Below are positions 33,302 to 40,147 of a stretch of 40,147 bases of DNA, piece after piece. Numbering within the stretch: the first letter of the stretch is position 1; each line of letters begins with the position of its first letter. The DNA lies in the NCBI GenBank assembly GCA_030628905.1, contig DAOVQB010000018.1, forward strand, positions 1-40,147, in the 5' to 3' direction. Both the position numbers and the translations under genes were made by a program. Origin of the DNA: DAOVQB01 sp023128935. GTDB taxonomy: Bacteria; Eisenbacteria; RBG-16-71-46; CAIMUX01; WJJG01. The notes beneath the pieces are model-generated. The model searched no databases and had not been told where the DNA came from. It worked only from the letters and a program-made list of their open reading frames with translations.

Positions 33302-33433
33302 CCAGTCGGGGTCCACACCGTCTTGTGGGATTGCCTCGACCGCAGTGGGAAACCAGTGCAGGCAGGGATCTACTTTGCGCAGCTCCAGTTTAGCGGGCAG
33401 ACGGCTACACGGCGCATGCTGTTGATTCGGTGA
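33302..33433 (+). pseudogene. Remnant of a secreted protein gene (right part): last 43 codons of a FlgD/T9SS-type sorting domain
   Basis: The frame immediately after the SWIM gene's TAG reads PVGVHTVLWDCLDRSGKPVQ, AGIYFAQLQFSGQT and ATRRMLLIR, then TGA. This is a textbook end of a FlgD-Ig/T9SS-type domain; the GH16-like (GRHSVSWDG...GVYVYRI...ARKMVLLQ) and LVIVD (GIHSVIWDG...GVYFYRL...DRMLVIR) proteins in this window have the same ending. It has no start, no upstream body and no secreted domain, so it is an orphan end. The left part of a fitting gene is at 27430-27660. It happens to be in frame with the SWIM gene, so stop readthrough would add it to that protein, but a cytoplasmic protein with this tail makes no obvious sense. 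Confidence 0.7.
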
Positions 33434-33441
33434 AATATCAG

Positions 33442-33470
33442 TTGATTTGCTTATTATGGTGGGTTATAAG
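33442..33470 (+). promoter_or_regulatory. Sigma70-type promoter of the SatD-like gene
   Basis: TTGATT (33442-33447) and TATAAG (33465-33470) are separated by 17 bp. They match the consensus at 4 and 5 of 6 positions. The transcript would begin at about 33477, 22 bases before the ATG. tatcag occurs at both 33436-33441 and 33472-33477, so it may mark an operator around the promoter. Confidence 0.6.
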
Positions 33471-33498
33471 GTATCAGCATTATCATGGAGGCTGATTC

Positions 33499-34287
33499 AT
33501 GGCCCGCGCGAAATCGTCGCCTGCCAAGATTGGGCAGCTTGTCTCGGTCCTTACCGGAGACCTCGTTGAATCGACCCGCATGACACCTGATCAGCGGCGC
33601 CGGCTGGTGGGCATCGTGGATGCTGCACTTTCCCCAAGGCGGCTCCGTAGGGCCCTTGCGGGCGGTCGTGTCCTAGGGCGTCAGGTGTTTCGTGGCGACG
33701 CTTTTCAGGTGTTGCTCAACTGCCCGGGCATTGGTTTGGCTGCTGCGCTGCACATCATGGCTGATCTCCGGGCACGGGAGCAGAAGCTGAACGCTTCGAT
33801 CGGAGCGCGAATTGCTGTTGGTATTGGCGCGGTCGAGTATTTCACCGGACAGGCAGTCCGCCCGGGATCTGGTCGCGCCAAGCGGGCATCCAAGGATGCA
33901 TCCTCTGGGCGTGTGGGCGAGTCGTTTCATGGCGACGGTGAGGCATTTCGCTACTCCGGGAAAAGTCTTGATCAAATGGCGAAACACCAATTCATTACGG
34001 TTTGCACTGCATGGCCGGAGGTAAATGCGGAACTCAATGTCGGATGCCGTTTCCTGGACGGGCTGATTGTGGATATGTCAGACATACAGGCTGCGGCACT
34101 GCGCGGTGTCCTGCAAGGAATGACGCAGCGGGAGATTGCCGAAGCTGAGGGCAAGTCACAATCAGCAATTGCCCAACGCCTGCGGCGAGTGAACTGGAAC
34201 GCCGTGCGAGTGCTTCTCGACCGCTACGCTGTCCTCGTTGATCGGCCCCGGCATAGGTGCGGAAGTCACGGAGGGCCGCCCGCATGA
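33499..34287 (+). CDS. SatD-like protein with a C-terminal helix-turn-helix
   Basis: The protein has 262 residues. The ATG follows GGAGG by seven bases. Residues about 10-175 resemble SatD-family proteins and share a nucleotide-cyclase-like pattern (LTGDLVESTRM, FRGDAFQVLL, ARIAVGIGAVEYF, GESFHGDGEAFRYSG). Residues about 200-245 form a LuxR/sigma4-like HTH (GMTQREIAEAEGKSQSAIAQ). The combination suggests a regulator that binds a small molecule or nucleotide. SatD-like genes are often paired with a DUF3307 membrane protein, as here, 55 bp downstream. It has its own promoter and may regulate itself. The cyclase-like reading is structural inference and no cyclase activity is claimed. Confidence 0.75.
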   Translation: MARAKSSPAKIGQLVSVLTGDLVESTRMTPDQRRRLVGIVDAALSPRRLRRALAGGRVLGRQVFRGDAFQVLLNCPGIGLAAALHIMADLRAREQKLNASIGARIAVGIGAVEYFTGQAVRPGSGRAKRASKDASSGRVGESFHGDGEAFRYSGKSLDQMAKHQFITVCTAWPEVNAELNVGCRFLDGLIVDMSDIQAAALRGVLQGMTQREIAEAEGKSQSAIAQRLRRVNWNAVRVLLDRYAVLVDRPRHRCGSHGGPPA

Positions 34288-34293
34288 GGGTGA

Positions 34294-34344
34294 ATATAAG
34301 GGTCTATACTTATTATACCACAACATCAGGATATAGACTTATAT
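34294..34344 (+). promoter_or_regulatory. Inverted repeat that would cover the start codon of the DUF3307 gene
   Basis: ATATAAGGGTCTATA (34294-34308) pairs with TATAGACTTATAT (34332-34344) over 13 bp with a two-G bulge. The loop of 23 bases carries AGGA next to the right arm. The right arm includes the first two bases of the ATG at 34343. As RNA this would hide the start codon. As DNA it is a long A+T-rich dyad between the HTH regulator and its neighbour and could be an operator. Confidence 0.6.
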
Positions 34345-35098
34345 GATTGCCTCATGGGCCACATTTCTGATTGATCCATCTTGTGGCTGGCCGTATGTGC
34401 TGCCGCTATTGACAGCCCATCTATTGGCTGATTTTCCTCTGCAGCCCAAATCCTGGGTGGACCACCGGCGCAAACACGGATGGGCATCGGGCTACCTCTA
34501 TCTGCATGCTGGAATCTGCGGTGTCATGGCATATGTCGCTGCCAGCGCCGCATTCACCACCCTCAGGATTTGGTGGCTGCTGCCTTTGATCTCTGTGACG
34601 CATGTTCTCTTTGACGGCTTCAAAGCCCGTACCGACGATCGCTGTTGGCACTTCGTCCTTGATCAGATTGCCCATCTCGCAATTGTTCTTCTGGCCGCCT
34701 TCTTGCTCATGCAAGAGCTACCGCGCGCTACCCCGCTCGGATACAGCCTGTGGCTGTGCGCGACAGCATTCCTGCTGACTTGGTGGGGTGAGGGTAACCT
34801 GATCGAGAAAGCGACTGCTCGCTGGCGGGACCAATTCGAAGATGCGGGCCCACGTGGTCTTGCCCAGGGTGGTCTGTGGATTGGACGCTTGGAGCGCAGC
34901 TTGATCGTCCTCTTTGTCTTGACGGAACACTATGAGGCGACTGGGTTTCTCATAGCAGCCAAGTCCGTGCTGCGCTTCGGCGAGGTCAGCCGGCCCGGCC
35001 ACCGCGGAGAGGCCGAGTATGTTCTGGTCGGCACCTTGGCCAGCTTTCTGCTCGCCATCCTGACGGGCCTGGGGGCCAGGTACCTGCTCGGTTGGTGA
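34343..35098 (+). CDS. DUF3307 membrane protein
   Basis: The protein has 251 residues and is mostly hydrophobic, with about six membrane helices. The family signature is clear in the first third: LLTAHLLADFPLQPKSWVDH, then LYLHAGICGVMAYV and VTHVLFDGFKAR, and HFVLDQIAHLAIVLLAAFLL. His and Asp residues within membrane segments (HLLADF, HVLFDG, DQIAH) are conserved in the family and may bind metal or take part in transport, but the function is unknown. The gene follows the SatD-like gene by 55 bp; these two families commonly pair, so they likely form one functional unit. Start at ATG 34343; AGGA is 11 bases upstream and lies in a hairpin loop. Confidence 0.85.
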   Translation: MIASWATFLIDPSCGWPYVLPLLTAHLLADFPLQPKSWVDHRRKHGWASGYLYLHAGICGVMAYVAASAAFTTLRIWWLLPLISVTHVLFDGFKARTDDRCWHFVLDQIAHLAIVLLAAFLLMQELPRATPLGYSLWLCATAFLLTWWGEGNLIEKATARWRDQFEDAGPRGLAQGGLWIGRLERSLIVLFVLTEHYEATGFLIAAKSVLRFGEVSRPGHRGEAEYVLVGTLASFLLAILTGLGARYLLGW

Positions 35099-35254
35099 GA
35101 TTGCGGGCTGGCCAAGCGCCGGTGATCGCGTTTTCTGAGTCCTCTGCCCGAGCGTTACTACGCGGCCTGCTCCTGCGTCACCGGATCTGGAACCCAGCTA
35201 CGGAACGGGATTTTCGCGGACTGCGGTTTGAATCGCAGATCTGTAATTATGCTC

Positions 35255-35282
35255 TTGTGACATAATGCCGATCATGCATAAT
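35255..35282 (+). promoter_or_regulatory. Candidate promoter of the AAA-DUF234 gene, with cataat/attatg dyads
   Basis: TTGTGA (35255-35260) and CATAAT (35277-35282) are separated by 16 bp, matching 4 and 5 of 6 consensus positions. attatg at 35246-35251 forms a dyad with cataat at 35261-35266, and cataat recurs at the -10, which suggests an operator over the promoter. The start would be about 25 bases before the GTG at 35314. Confidence 0.45.
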
Positions 35283-35313
35283 GATAACCATTCGTAAGGC
35301 GGGAGGGAACTAC

Positions 35314-36693
35314 GTGCAGCTGGCATTCCTGAATCGAAGCGAAGAGCTCGCGAGACTGCGTGCCGCGCTCGCGCGGCGCACAAGCACGCTGACCGTACTC
35401 TATGGCCGTCGACGCTGCGGCAAGTCCAGGCTGCTGCGTCACGCGCTCGCCGGTATGCAGGTTGCCTACTACGTCGGCGACGACCGAGAAGGCATCCTGC
35501 AGCGTTCGGCCCTGGCCGCGGAGTTAGCCCGCATCATCCCAGGCTTCGATCAGGTCACCTACCCGGAGTGGGGCGTACTCTTCTCCCGGTGGTGGGAAGC
35601 TGCTCCCCCCGGAGCAGTCCTCGCGTTGGATGAATTTCCTGCTCTGGTAGCCCGGGCCCGGGAGATCCCCAGCCTGCTTCAGAAGCACATCGACGTCGGC
35701 GGCGGGCGCCGGATCCACGTCGTTCTCGCGGGATCCTCGCAGCGGATGATGCACGGGCTTGTGCTGGATCGTTCGGCGCCCCTCTACGGTCGAGCCAACG
35801 AAATCCTCAGGCTCGGTCCCCTGCCGGCGGGTTGGACCGGCCGCGCGCTGCGACTGCGCAGTGCGGCCGCCGCGGTCGAGGCCTATGCGGTCTGGGGTGG
35901 TGTCCCACGGTACTGGGAATTAGCGCGCGATTACTCCAACCTTGACGAGGCACTGCAAGAGGTTCTTTTGAACCCCATGGGTGTGCTCCACCGGGAGCCG
36001 TCGGGGCTGCTGCTAGACGACCTGCGAGATACGACCCAGGCCGCGTCGATACTGAGCCTGATCGGTCAGGGATGCCACCGGCCGTCGGAGATCGCGGCAC
36101 GACTCGGCAAGCCCGCCACGTCGATGTCGAGGCCGTTGAGTCGCCTGCTTGATCTGGGAATCATCCGGCGCGATTGCCCCTTTGGAATCCTCCCGCGCGA
36201 CAGCAAGCGAACGCTGTACCGGATAGCGGATCCCTTCCTTCGTTTCTGGTTCCGCTACGTGGATCCCAACCGGTCGCGACTGGAGGCCCGTCAGGAGTCC
36301 TCCGTGCTGGTCGCGATCAAGCGAACGCTGTCTCAGCATGTCGGCACTGTGTGGGAAGACCTGGCTCGTGAGAGCGTCCCACGCCTGCGCTGCTTCGATC
36401 AGTCCTGGAAGCCCGCTTCAGTATGGTGGGGCACGGGTGTGGACCGGAGACCCATGGAGATCGACCTTGTAGCCGAGAGCGAGTCGGGGAATGCGCTGCT
36501 GCTGGGCGAGGCGAAATGGTCCAAGAAGTCGAATGCCATCCCACTCCTCGCACAGTTGAAGGAGAAAGCGCAAAACTGCCCTCTGGTGAGGGGGCGCGAG
36601 GTGAAATACGCCCTGTGGCTCAGGAGCGGGGCCACGAGGACGCGGCGCGCCAAGGTGTACGGACCCGAGCAGGTCCTGCGTGTGCTCAAGTGA
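35314..36693 (+). CDS. AAA ATPase with a C-terminal DUF234 / PD-(D/E)XK-like domain
   Basis: The start is GTG 35314, seven bases after GGGAGG, giving 459 residues; an upstream ATG at 35281 lacks a site. The N-terminal archaeal-type ATPase domain has Walker A GRRRCGKS (31-38) and Walker B LALDEFPAL (about 103-111). A winged-helix segment follows (RPSEIAARLGKPATSMSRPL, about 257-280). The C-terminal DUF234 domain has MEIDLVAES and LLLGEAKW, with D384, E399 and K401 in the order of a PD-(D/E)XK nuclease core. Such proteins occur in archaea and many bacteria, often near mobile DNA; their role is not settled. It appears to be monocistronic and convergent with the LVIVD gene, whose stop is 20 bp away. 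Confidence 0.88.
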   Translation: MQLAFLNRSEELARLRAALARRTSTLTVLYGRRRCGKSRLLRHALAGMQVAYYVGDDREGILQRSALAAELARIIPGFDQVTYPEWGVLFSRWWEAAPPGAVLALDEFPALVARAREIPSLLQKHIDVGGGRRIHVVLAGSSQRMMHGLVLDRSAPLYGRANEILRLGPLPAGWTGRALRLRSAAAAVEAYAVWGGVPRYWELARDYSNLDEALQEVLLNPMGVLHREPSGLLLDDLRDTTQAASILSLIGQGCHRPSEIAARLGKPATSMSRPLSRLLDLGIIRRDCPFGILPRDSKRTLYRIADPFLRFWFRYVDPNRSRLEARQESSVLVAIKRTLSQHVGTVWEDLARESVPRLRCFDQSWKPASVWWGTGVDRRPMEIDLVAESESGNALLLGEAKWSKKSNAIPLLAQLKEKAQNCPLVRGREVKYALWLRSGATRTRRAKVYGPEQVLRVLK

Positions 36694-36713
36694 GCGGATC
36701 TTCCCGCCGCAGG

Positions 36714-39023
36714 CTAACGAATGACAAGCATTCGGTCGGTTTTACTCGAAAACCCGGTATCAAGGCGATAGAAGTAGACGCCCGCGCGCACGTTCAAGCC
36801 CCCATCGTCCTTCCCGTCCCAGATGACGGAGTGGATGCCAGTCCCCATCGAGGCTCTGTTCTGAAGCACTCTCACCGTTCGTCCCATGACATCATGAATA
36901 GATAGATTCACCCGCGCCGGTTCCTGGAGATCGTAGCGCATCATCGTCGTGGAGTTGACAGGGTTCGGCGCGCACTGGTAGAGCATACACGCCGCCGGCC
37001 GCGATCGCGGCTCATCCACACCGGAACCGCCTGCCAGGTCTTCATCCCGAAATACCATGAAGGAGGATCCCGTCGTTAGGTACACGTATTCGTCCACACC
37101 CGTAACGCTATAGCTGCATCCGGGAATAGGATATTCACCCACAAGGCTGGGAGTGTCCGGATTAGCAATGTCCACTTTCAGCAGACTGTAGTTTGCTATA
37201 TAGGCATAGTCCCCCGCAACATATATTCCGGTTGCGCTTGTGACATCATCGAACGATCCGATATTTGAAGGGTCATAAGGATCACTGACATTGATAATCT
37301 GTAGCTGCTGATCGCATACAACATAGGCCAATGTGTCTCTCACAACAATGTCGCGCGTATAATTGCAGCCGATTGGCAAACTGCTGCACAGCTCGGGACA
37401 TGAGCTTTCACTAACATCCACAATCCATAAAGTGTATGCACCCTCAGCGGCGATGTAGGCATAACCATCATGAACGCATATCTTGCGGCCATCGTCATCA
37501 AGCGGAAGAGAACCTTCCAGCGAAGGATTCTCTGGATCCCGCAAATCGAGGATGTTCAGTATTGAACCATCTAATATATAGGTCAGCGTATCCGCCGTGC
37601 ATACATCCTTTGCGGACGCTAGATACTCGCCGGCAAGCCCGGGTGCATCAGGATTGCTGACATCAATAGTTATTAGCGTTGGCACCCAGTCGATCATATC
37701 CGGCATATAGACATGATGGTTCCATACATCCAGAACGGTCGGCATGGCCCAGAGATCCATGGGATACGCTCCTCTTGATAAAGGAGCGCCGGGAACACTC
37801 ACATCGACAATCTTCAATCCTCCCGGTACCAGGAAGATCTCACCAAGATCCGCGATGTAAGTAAAACCGTCCGCAGCTCGGACCTCCTGCAGCCAGTACG
37901 GTCTATCCACGCTGCCAACTAGGTACGCATTGGGCGGATCAGCCACATTCAGGATCTCGAGAAACGCCCGCTCGGATGAAAAGAGGTACTGATCGTGGAG
38001 GGTTACGCCAACAGCGTCGCTCATGGCAGGGTAGCTATAGGCGACAAAGGGAGTACTTGTATCGGAGATGTCGATGACTTCCACGTTTCCCGCGGCGACA
38101 AAAGCGTAGTCGCCGTCTACCGCAACATCGTAAGCCGCACCGGATGTCGGAACGTGCGATTCGAAGAACGGGTTTGTGGGATCATGGACGTCAACGATTT
38201 CAAGCCCATTGGAATGATCCGCGATGAAAGCATAACCGTTATCTACAGCAACCTGGTTTCCATAACCAGGTGTCGCATAGTTCGAGACAAACGTGGGATA
38301 CTCGGGGGAGGAGATGCTGACAATCGTAAGTCCCATGGCTCCCGTATCCGAAACGTACGCGTAGTCTCCCTCGATATCGAGACCCACGGCTCCAGGAAGA
38401 CCGTAGAAACCAACCGAATCAGGATCTTCGGGGTTCGCGATGTCTAATATCCAGAGGCCGGTTCCGTCAACCGCATAGAGCAGATCATCCCTCAAGCATA
38501 ACGTGTGCGTCCTGCGCATTGGATATGTGGATACAAGTTCCATCGCAAGGAGGTCGACAATCCTCACCCCCTCGTTATCGCCGATGTATGCATGGTTTCC
38601 ATCTACGAGGATGTCGTTTGAACCTGTGATCCCCTCGTAGCTGCAGGGAATGTAGAGTTCGGATACAAGCAAGGGCTCCGATACATCCGTTATGTCAAGA
38701 AGACAGAGCCCGTTACCGAATGCACACCAGGCACTGGTCCCGGCGACGAATACGTCTTCGACCTGGGTCCAAAGACAGCTGCCCAAATACTCGATTGGCG
38801 CCTGCCGAATGGCTCTGTTGGAATCGAATCCGGGCATCTGTGACCCAAAGGGGGATGTATGCTGTCTTTCAGATAGTCTCAAATGCGCGGGCAGATCCTT
38901 GGCGGCACTGAGCGTGAAGGCGCCTGCCATGAGTATCAAAATAATGGATGCTATCCTGCCGGCGCACATCCAGCTTCTCACTAGGGAATAAGCGGATGCT
39001 CCATAGTTGATACGATATGGCAT
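36714..39023 (-). CDS. Secreted LVIVD-repeat protein with a FlgD/T9SS-type C-terminal sorting domain
   Basis: The ATG at 39023 is chosen because AAGGAG lies seven bases upstream; the frame extends to 39053 without a site. The 769-residue protein starts with a signal peptide (SIILILMAGAFTLSAAKD). From about residue 65 to 680 there are many LVIVD-type repeats of about 42 residues (YAYVSDTGAMGLTIVSIS; YAFIADHSNGLEIVDVHDP), which build a beta-propeller at the cell surface. Residues about 685-769 are a FlgD-Ig/T9SS-type domain (CAPNPVNSTTMMRYDL, IHDVMGRTVRVL, AGVYFYRLDTG, DRMLVIR). It is probably an exported or surface-attached adhesin or binding protein. The ligand is unknown. The upstream region has a perfect TATAAT. 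Confidence 0.9.
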   Translation of the reverse strand: MPYRINYGASAYSLVRSWMCAGRIASIILILMAGAFTLSAAKDLPAHLRLSERQHTSPFGSQMPGFDSNRAIRQAPIEYLGSCLWTQVEDVFVAGTSAWCAFGNGLCLLDITDVSEPLLVSELYIPCSYEGITGSNDILVDGNHAYIGDNEGVRIVDLLAMELVSTYPMRRTHTLCLRDDLLYAVDGTGLWILDIANPEDPDSVGFYGLPGAVGLDIEGDYAYVSDTGAMGLTIVSISSPEYPTFVSNYATPGYGNQVAVDNGYAFIADHSNGLEIVDVHDPTNPFFESHVPTSGAAYDVAVDGDYAFVAAGNVEVIDISDTSTPFVAYSYPAMSDAVGVTLHDQYLFSSERAFLEILNVADPPNAYLVGSVDRPYWLQEVRAADGFTYIADLGEIFLVPGGLKIVDVSVPGAPLSRGAYPMDLWAMPTVLDVWNHHVYMPDMIDWVPTLITIDVSNPDAPGLAGEYLASAKDVCTADTLTYILDGSILNILDLRDPENPSLEGSLPLDDDGRKICVHDGYAYIAAEGAYTLWIVDVSESSCPELCSSLPIGCNYTRDIVVRDTLAYVVCDQQLQIINVSDPYDPSNIGSFDDVTSATGIYVAGDYAYIANYSLLKVDIANPDTPSLVGEYPIPGCSYSVTGVDEYVYLTTGSSFMVFRDEDLAGGSGVDEPRSRPAACMLYQCAPNPVNSTTMMRYDLQEPARVNLSIHDVMGRTVRVLQNRASMGTGIHSVIWDGKDDGGLNVRAGVYFYRLDTGFSSKTDRMLVIR

Positions 39024-39451
39024 TGGATTACTCCTTTCTAGTTGAGAACCCATGAAGCCGCAGACGGCCTTTATTATAGCCTAAGGGCTCTCGTAAGAAT
39101 AGCTCACGGAAGAATGGCTCAAGTAGGTGAGCCACCGCCTCTTGCAGCGAGACTCGCAAGGGCTCTGCCACTGCAGCGTCAAATGATTCCAGAAAACGTT
39201 CCGGCGTGAAATGATTCCAGGAAAGAGGTCTCCCTTCCATGAACTGGGAGGTTCAGAAGAAAGGTGGCGGTGGCGCGTCGCCCGAGCGCGACCATGTTCC
39301 TGATCGTCAGTCCGTGCACATTCGTGGTACCTTAGCCCTTCCGCCAGGGGGAACGGCGGGGGAGTTGAGCGGCAAGGCGTTCGGAGACGAAGATGCCGCA
39401 GTTCGAGCCATGCGGGAACCCCACTGCGGCTCAACAGAATCAGGAGACGTC
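39024..39451. other. 428-bp divergent intergenic region between the LVIVD and second SWIM genes
   Basis: The region holds promoters for both flanking genes. An imperfect direct repeat (aaatgattccag) occurs at 39181-39192 and 39209-39220, 28 bp apart. A minus-strand frame at 39028-39240 gives a 70-residue, protein-like sequence (FLESFDAAVAEPLRVSLQEA) ending just before the LVIVD start. It lacks a recognisable family and could be a fragment of a decayed gene. Nothing else stands out. Confidence 0.4.
39073..39078 (-). promoter_or_regulatory. Perfect -10 element upstream of the LVIVD gene
   Basis: The minus strand reads TATAAT here, 50 bases before the ATG. A matching -35 box at 16-18 bp is poor, so the promoter may need an activator. 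Confidence 0.35.
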
Positions 39452-40147
39452 ATGCACAATCGCGCCGAGAATCGGGTCGAGAATCGCGTCGAAAACACCT
39501 GGGACAAACTCGAACTGAGTTTGGAAGATCTCTTCGATTTGGCTAGTCAGGCTGTTACTCGGCGCGGCTTGAGCTACGCCCGCGCCGGGCGGGTGACCGA
39601 CCTGGTCGCGGTCAATGGCCGTCTGGAAGCGCGCGTTGCGGGGGGGCGCAGTATGCCCTATCTGGTCGTGCTGGAGTACGACGGTGAGGAGATCCTCTCC
39701 ACCTGCACCTGTCCCTTCGACTGGGAGCCTTTCTGCAAGCACGCCATTGCCGCGCTCGCGGTTCAGTTCGCATTGGTGGGTGAGCAGATCGATCCCGCCG
39801 CTGAACTGCCATCCCTGGAGCGCGAAGAGGTGGAGGTGCGGCGGCGGCGCGGGGGCAAGGGCGGCTTCCGCATCACGCGGCGCGAGGGCGACAGCTTCTT
39901 CGGAATCTTTGACGTGCATTCACCGTCAGAGAGAACCTACACGGTCGAGATCCGCTCTCTGGCGCAGCGCCTCAACAGGTGCAGTTGCCGGGATTTCGCC
40001 AGTGCCACGCTGGGCACCTGCAAACACATCGAGGCGACCCTGGCGGTACTGCGCAAGCGACACAGCAAGCGGGCCTTCGAGCGCGCGGCCGCCGCGCCTC
40101 CGACCATCGCACAGGTGCTCGTCGACCAGCGCGACCGGCCGCGCATC
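39452..40147 (+). CDS. Second SWIM zinc-finger protein, N-terminal part (probably a SWIM-SNF2 fusion), cut by the window end
   Basis: The ATG at 39452 follows AGGAG by five bases, and the frame is open for 232 codons to the window edge. Two SWIM zinc motifs are visible: CTCPFDWEPFCKH (C85, C87, C95, H97) and CSCRDFASATLGTCKH (C177, C179, C190, H192). The second is followed by IEATLAVLRKR. In relatives, a pair of SWIM motifs like this leads into a large SNF2 helicase, so the missing part is likely that motor. The N-terminus has a short 12-bp repeat (gagaatcgggtc, gagaatcgcgtc) coding ENRV. It is a different architecture from the SNF2 plus SWIM pair at 29299-33301. Confidence 0.85.
   Translation, partial: MHNRAENRVENRVENTWDKLELSLEDLFDLASQAVTRRGLSYARAGRVTDLVAVNGRLEARVAGGRSMPYLVVLEYDGEEILSTCTCPFDWEPFCKHAIAALAVQFALVGEQIDPAAELPSLEREEVEVRRRRGGKGGFRITRREGDSFFGIFDVHSPSERTYTVEIRSLAQRLNRCSCRDFASATLGTCKHIEATLAVLRKRHSKRAFERAAAAPPTIAQVLVDQRDRPRI

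Noticed and set aside
33302..33433. C-terminal extension of the SWIM protein by stop readthrough
   Set aside because: The tail is a surface-export domain and the SWIM protein is a cytoplasmic DNA-type protein with no signal peptide; a gene remnant is more likely.

Overview
The window looks like a chromosome segment from a Gram-negative bacterium of the FCB/PVC-like breadth (candidate phyla such as Eisenbacteria, Krumholzibacteria or Latescibacteria fit best). The evidence is two secreted proteins ending in a FlgD-Ig/T9SS-type C-terminal sorting domain, an LVIVD-repeat surface protein, a broken secreted protein with a DPLFCD-type motif, DUF1598-like secreted proteins, and an outer-membrane beta-barrel with an exopolysaccharide-type glycosyltransferase. 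No rRNA, tRNA or CRISPR was found, and the taxonomic call is an inference.

Layout. 1-1120: right part of an IS3-family insertion sequence. 1259-5691: a divergent pair, a membrane-anchored TIR protein (minus) and a DUF4062-NACHT-TPR gene (plus) that carries a frameshift and apparently an internal deletion. 5692-6828: 1.1 kb with no convincing intact gene. 6829-14675: a probable four-gene operon with a secreted TPR protein, two paralogous secreted DUF1598-like proteins, and a 1015-residue RelA/SpoT synthetase fused to helical repeats, a SLOG/LSDAT-like domain and a RyR domain. 15062-16297: a calcineurin-like phosphoesterase. 16397-17920: a secreted GH16-like protein with a sorting domain. 18038-20794: a TIR-TM-WD40 protein with 14 WD repeats. 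21142-27425: a probable envelope polysaccharide operon (TPR/beta-barrel, periplasmic HEAT protein, processive GT2 transferase, lipoprotein).

27686-33301 is a G+C-rich block (helical-repeat protein, SNF2 helicase, SWIM/HTH protein). It is flanked by what look like the two ends of one destroyed secreted-protein gene, so it appears to have replaced the middle of that gene. 33499-35098 is a SatD-like regulator with a DUF3307 membrane protein. 35314-36693 is an AAA ATPase with a DUF234-type nuclease-like C-terminus. 36714-39023 (minus) is an LVIVD surface protein. 39452 to the end is the start of a second, different SWIM-containing protein.

Themes. Several genes belong to families used in signalling and biological conflict: two TIR proteins, NACHT, RelA-SLOG-RyR, AAA-DUF234 and SNF2/SWIM. 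They are mixed with envelope and secretion genes. In both TIR proteins the sensing half is predicted to lie outside the cytoplasm. The most unusual objects are the RelA-SLOG-RyR fusion at the end of a secreted-protein operon, and the SNF2/SWIM block sitting inside a broken gene.
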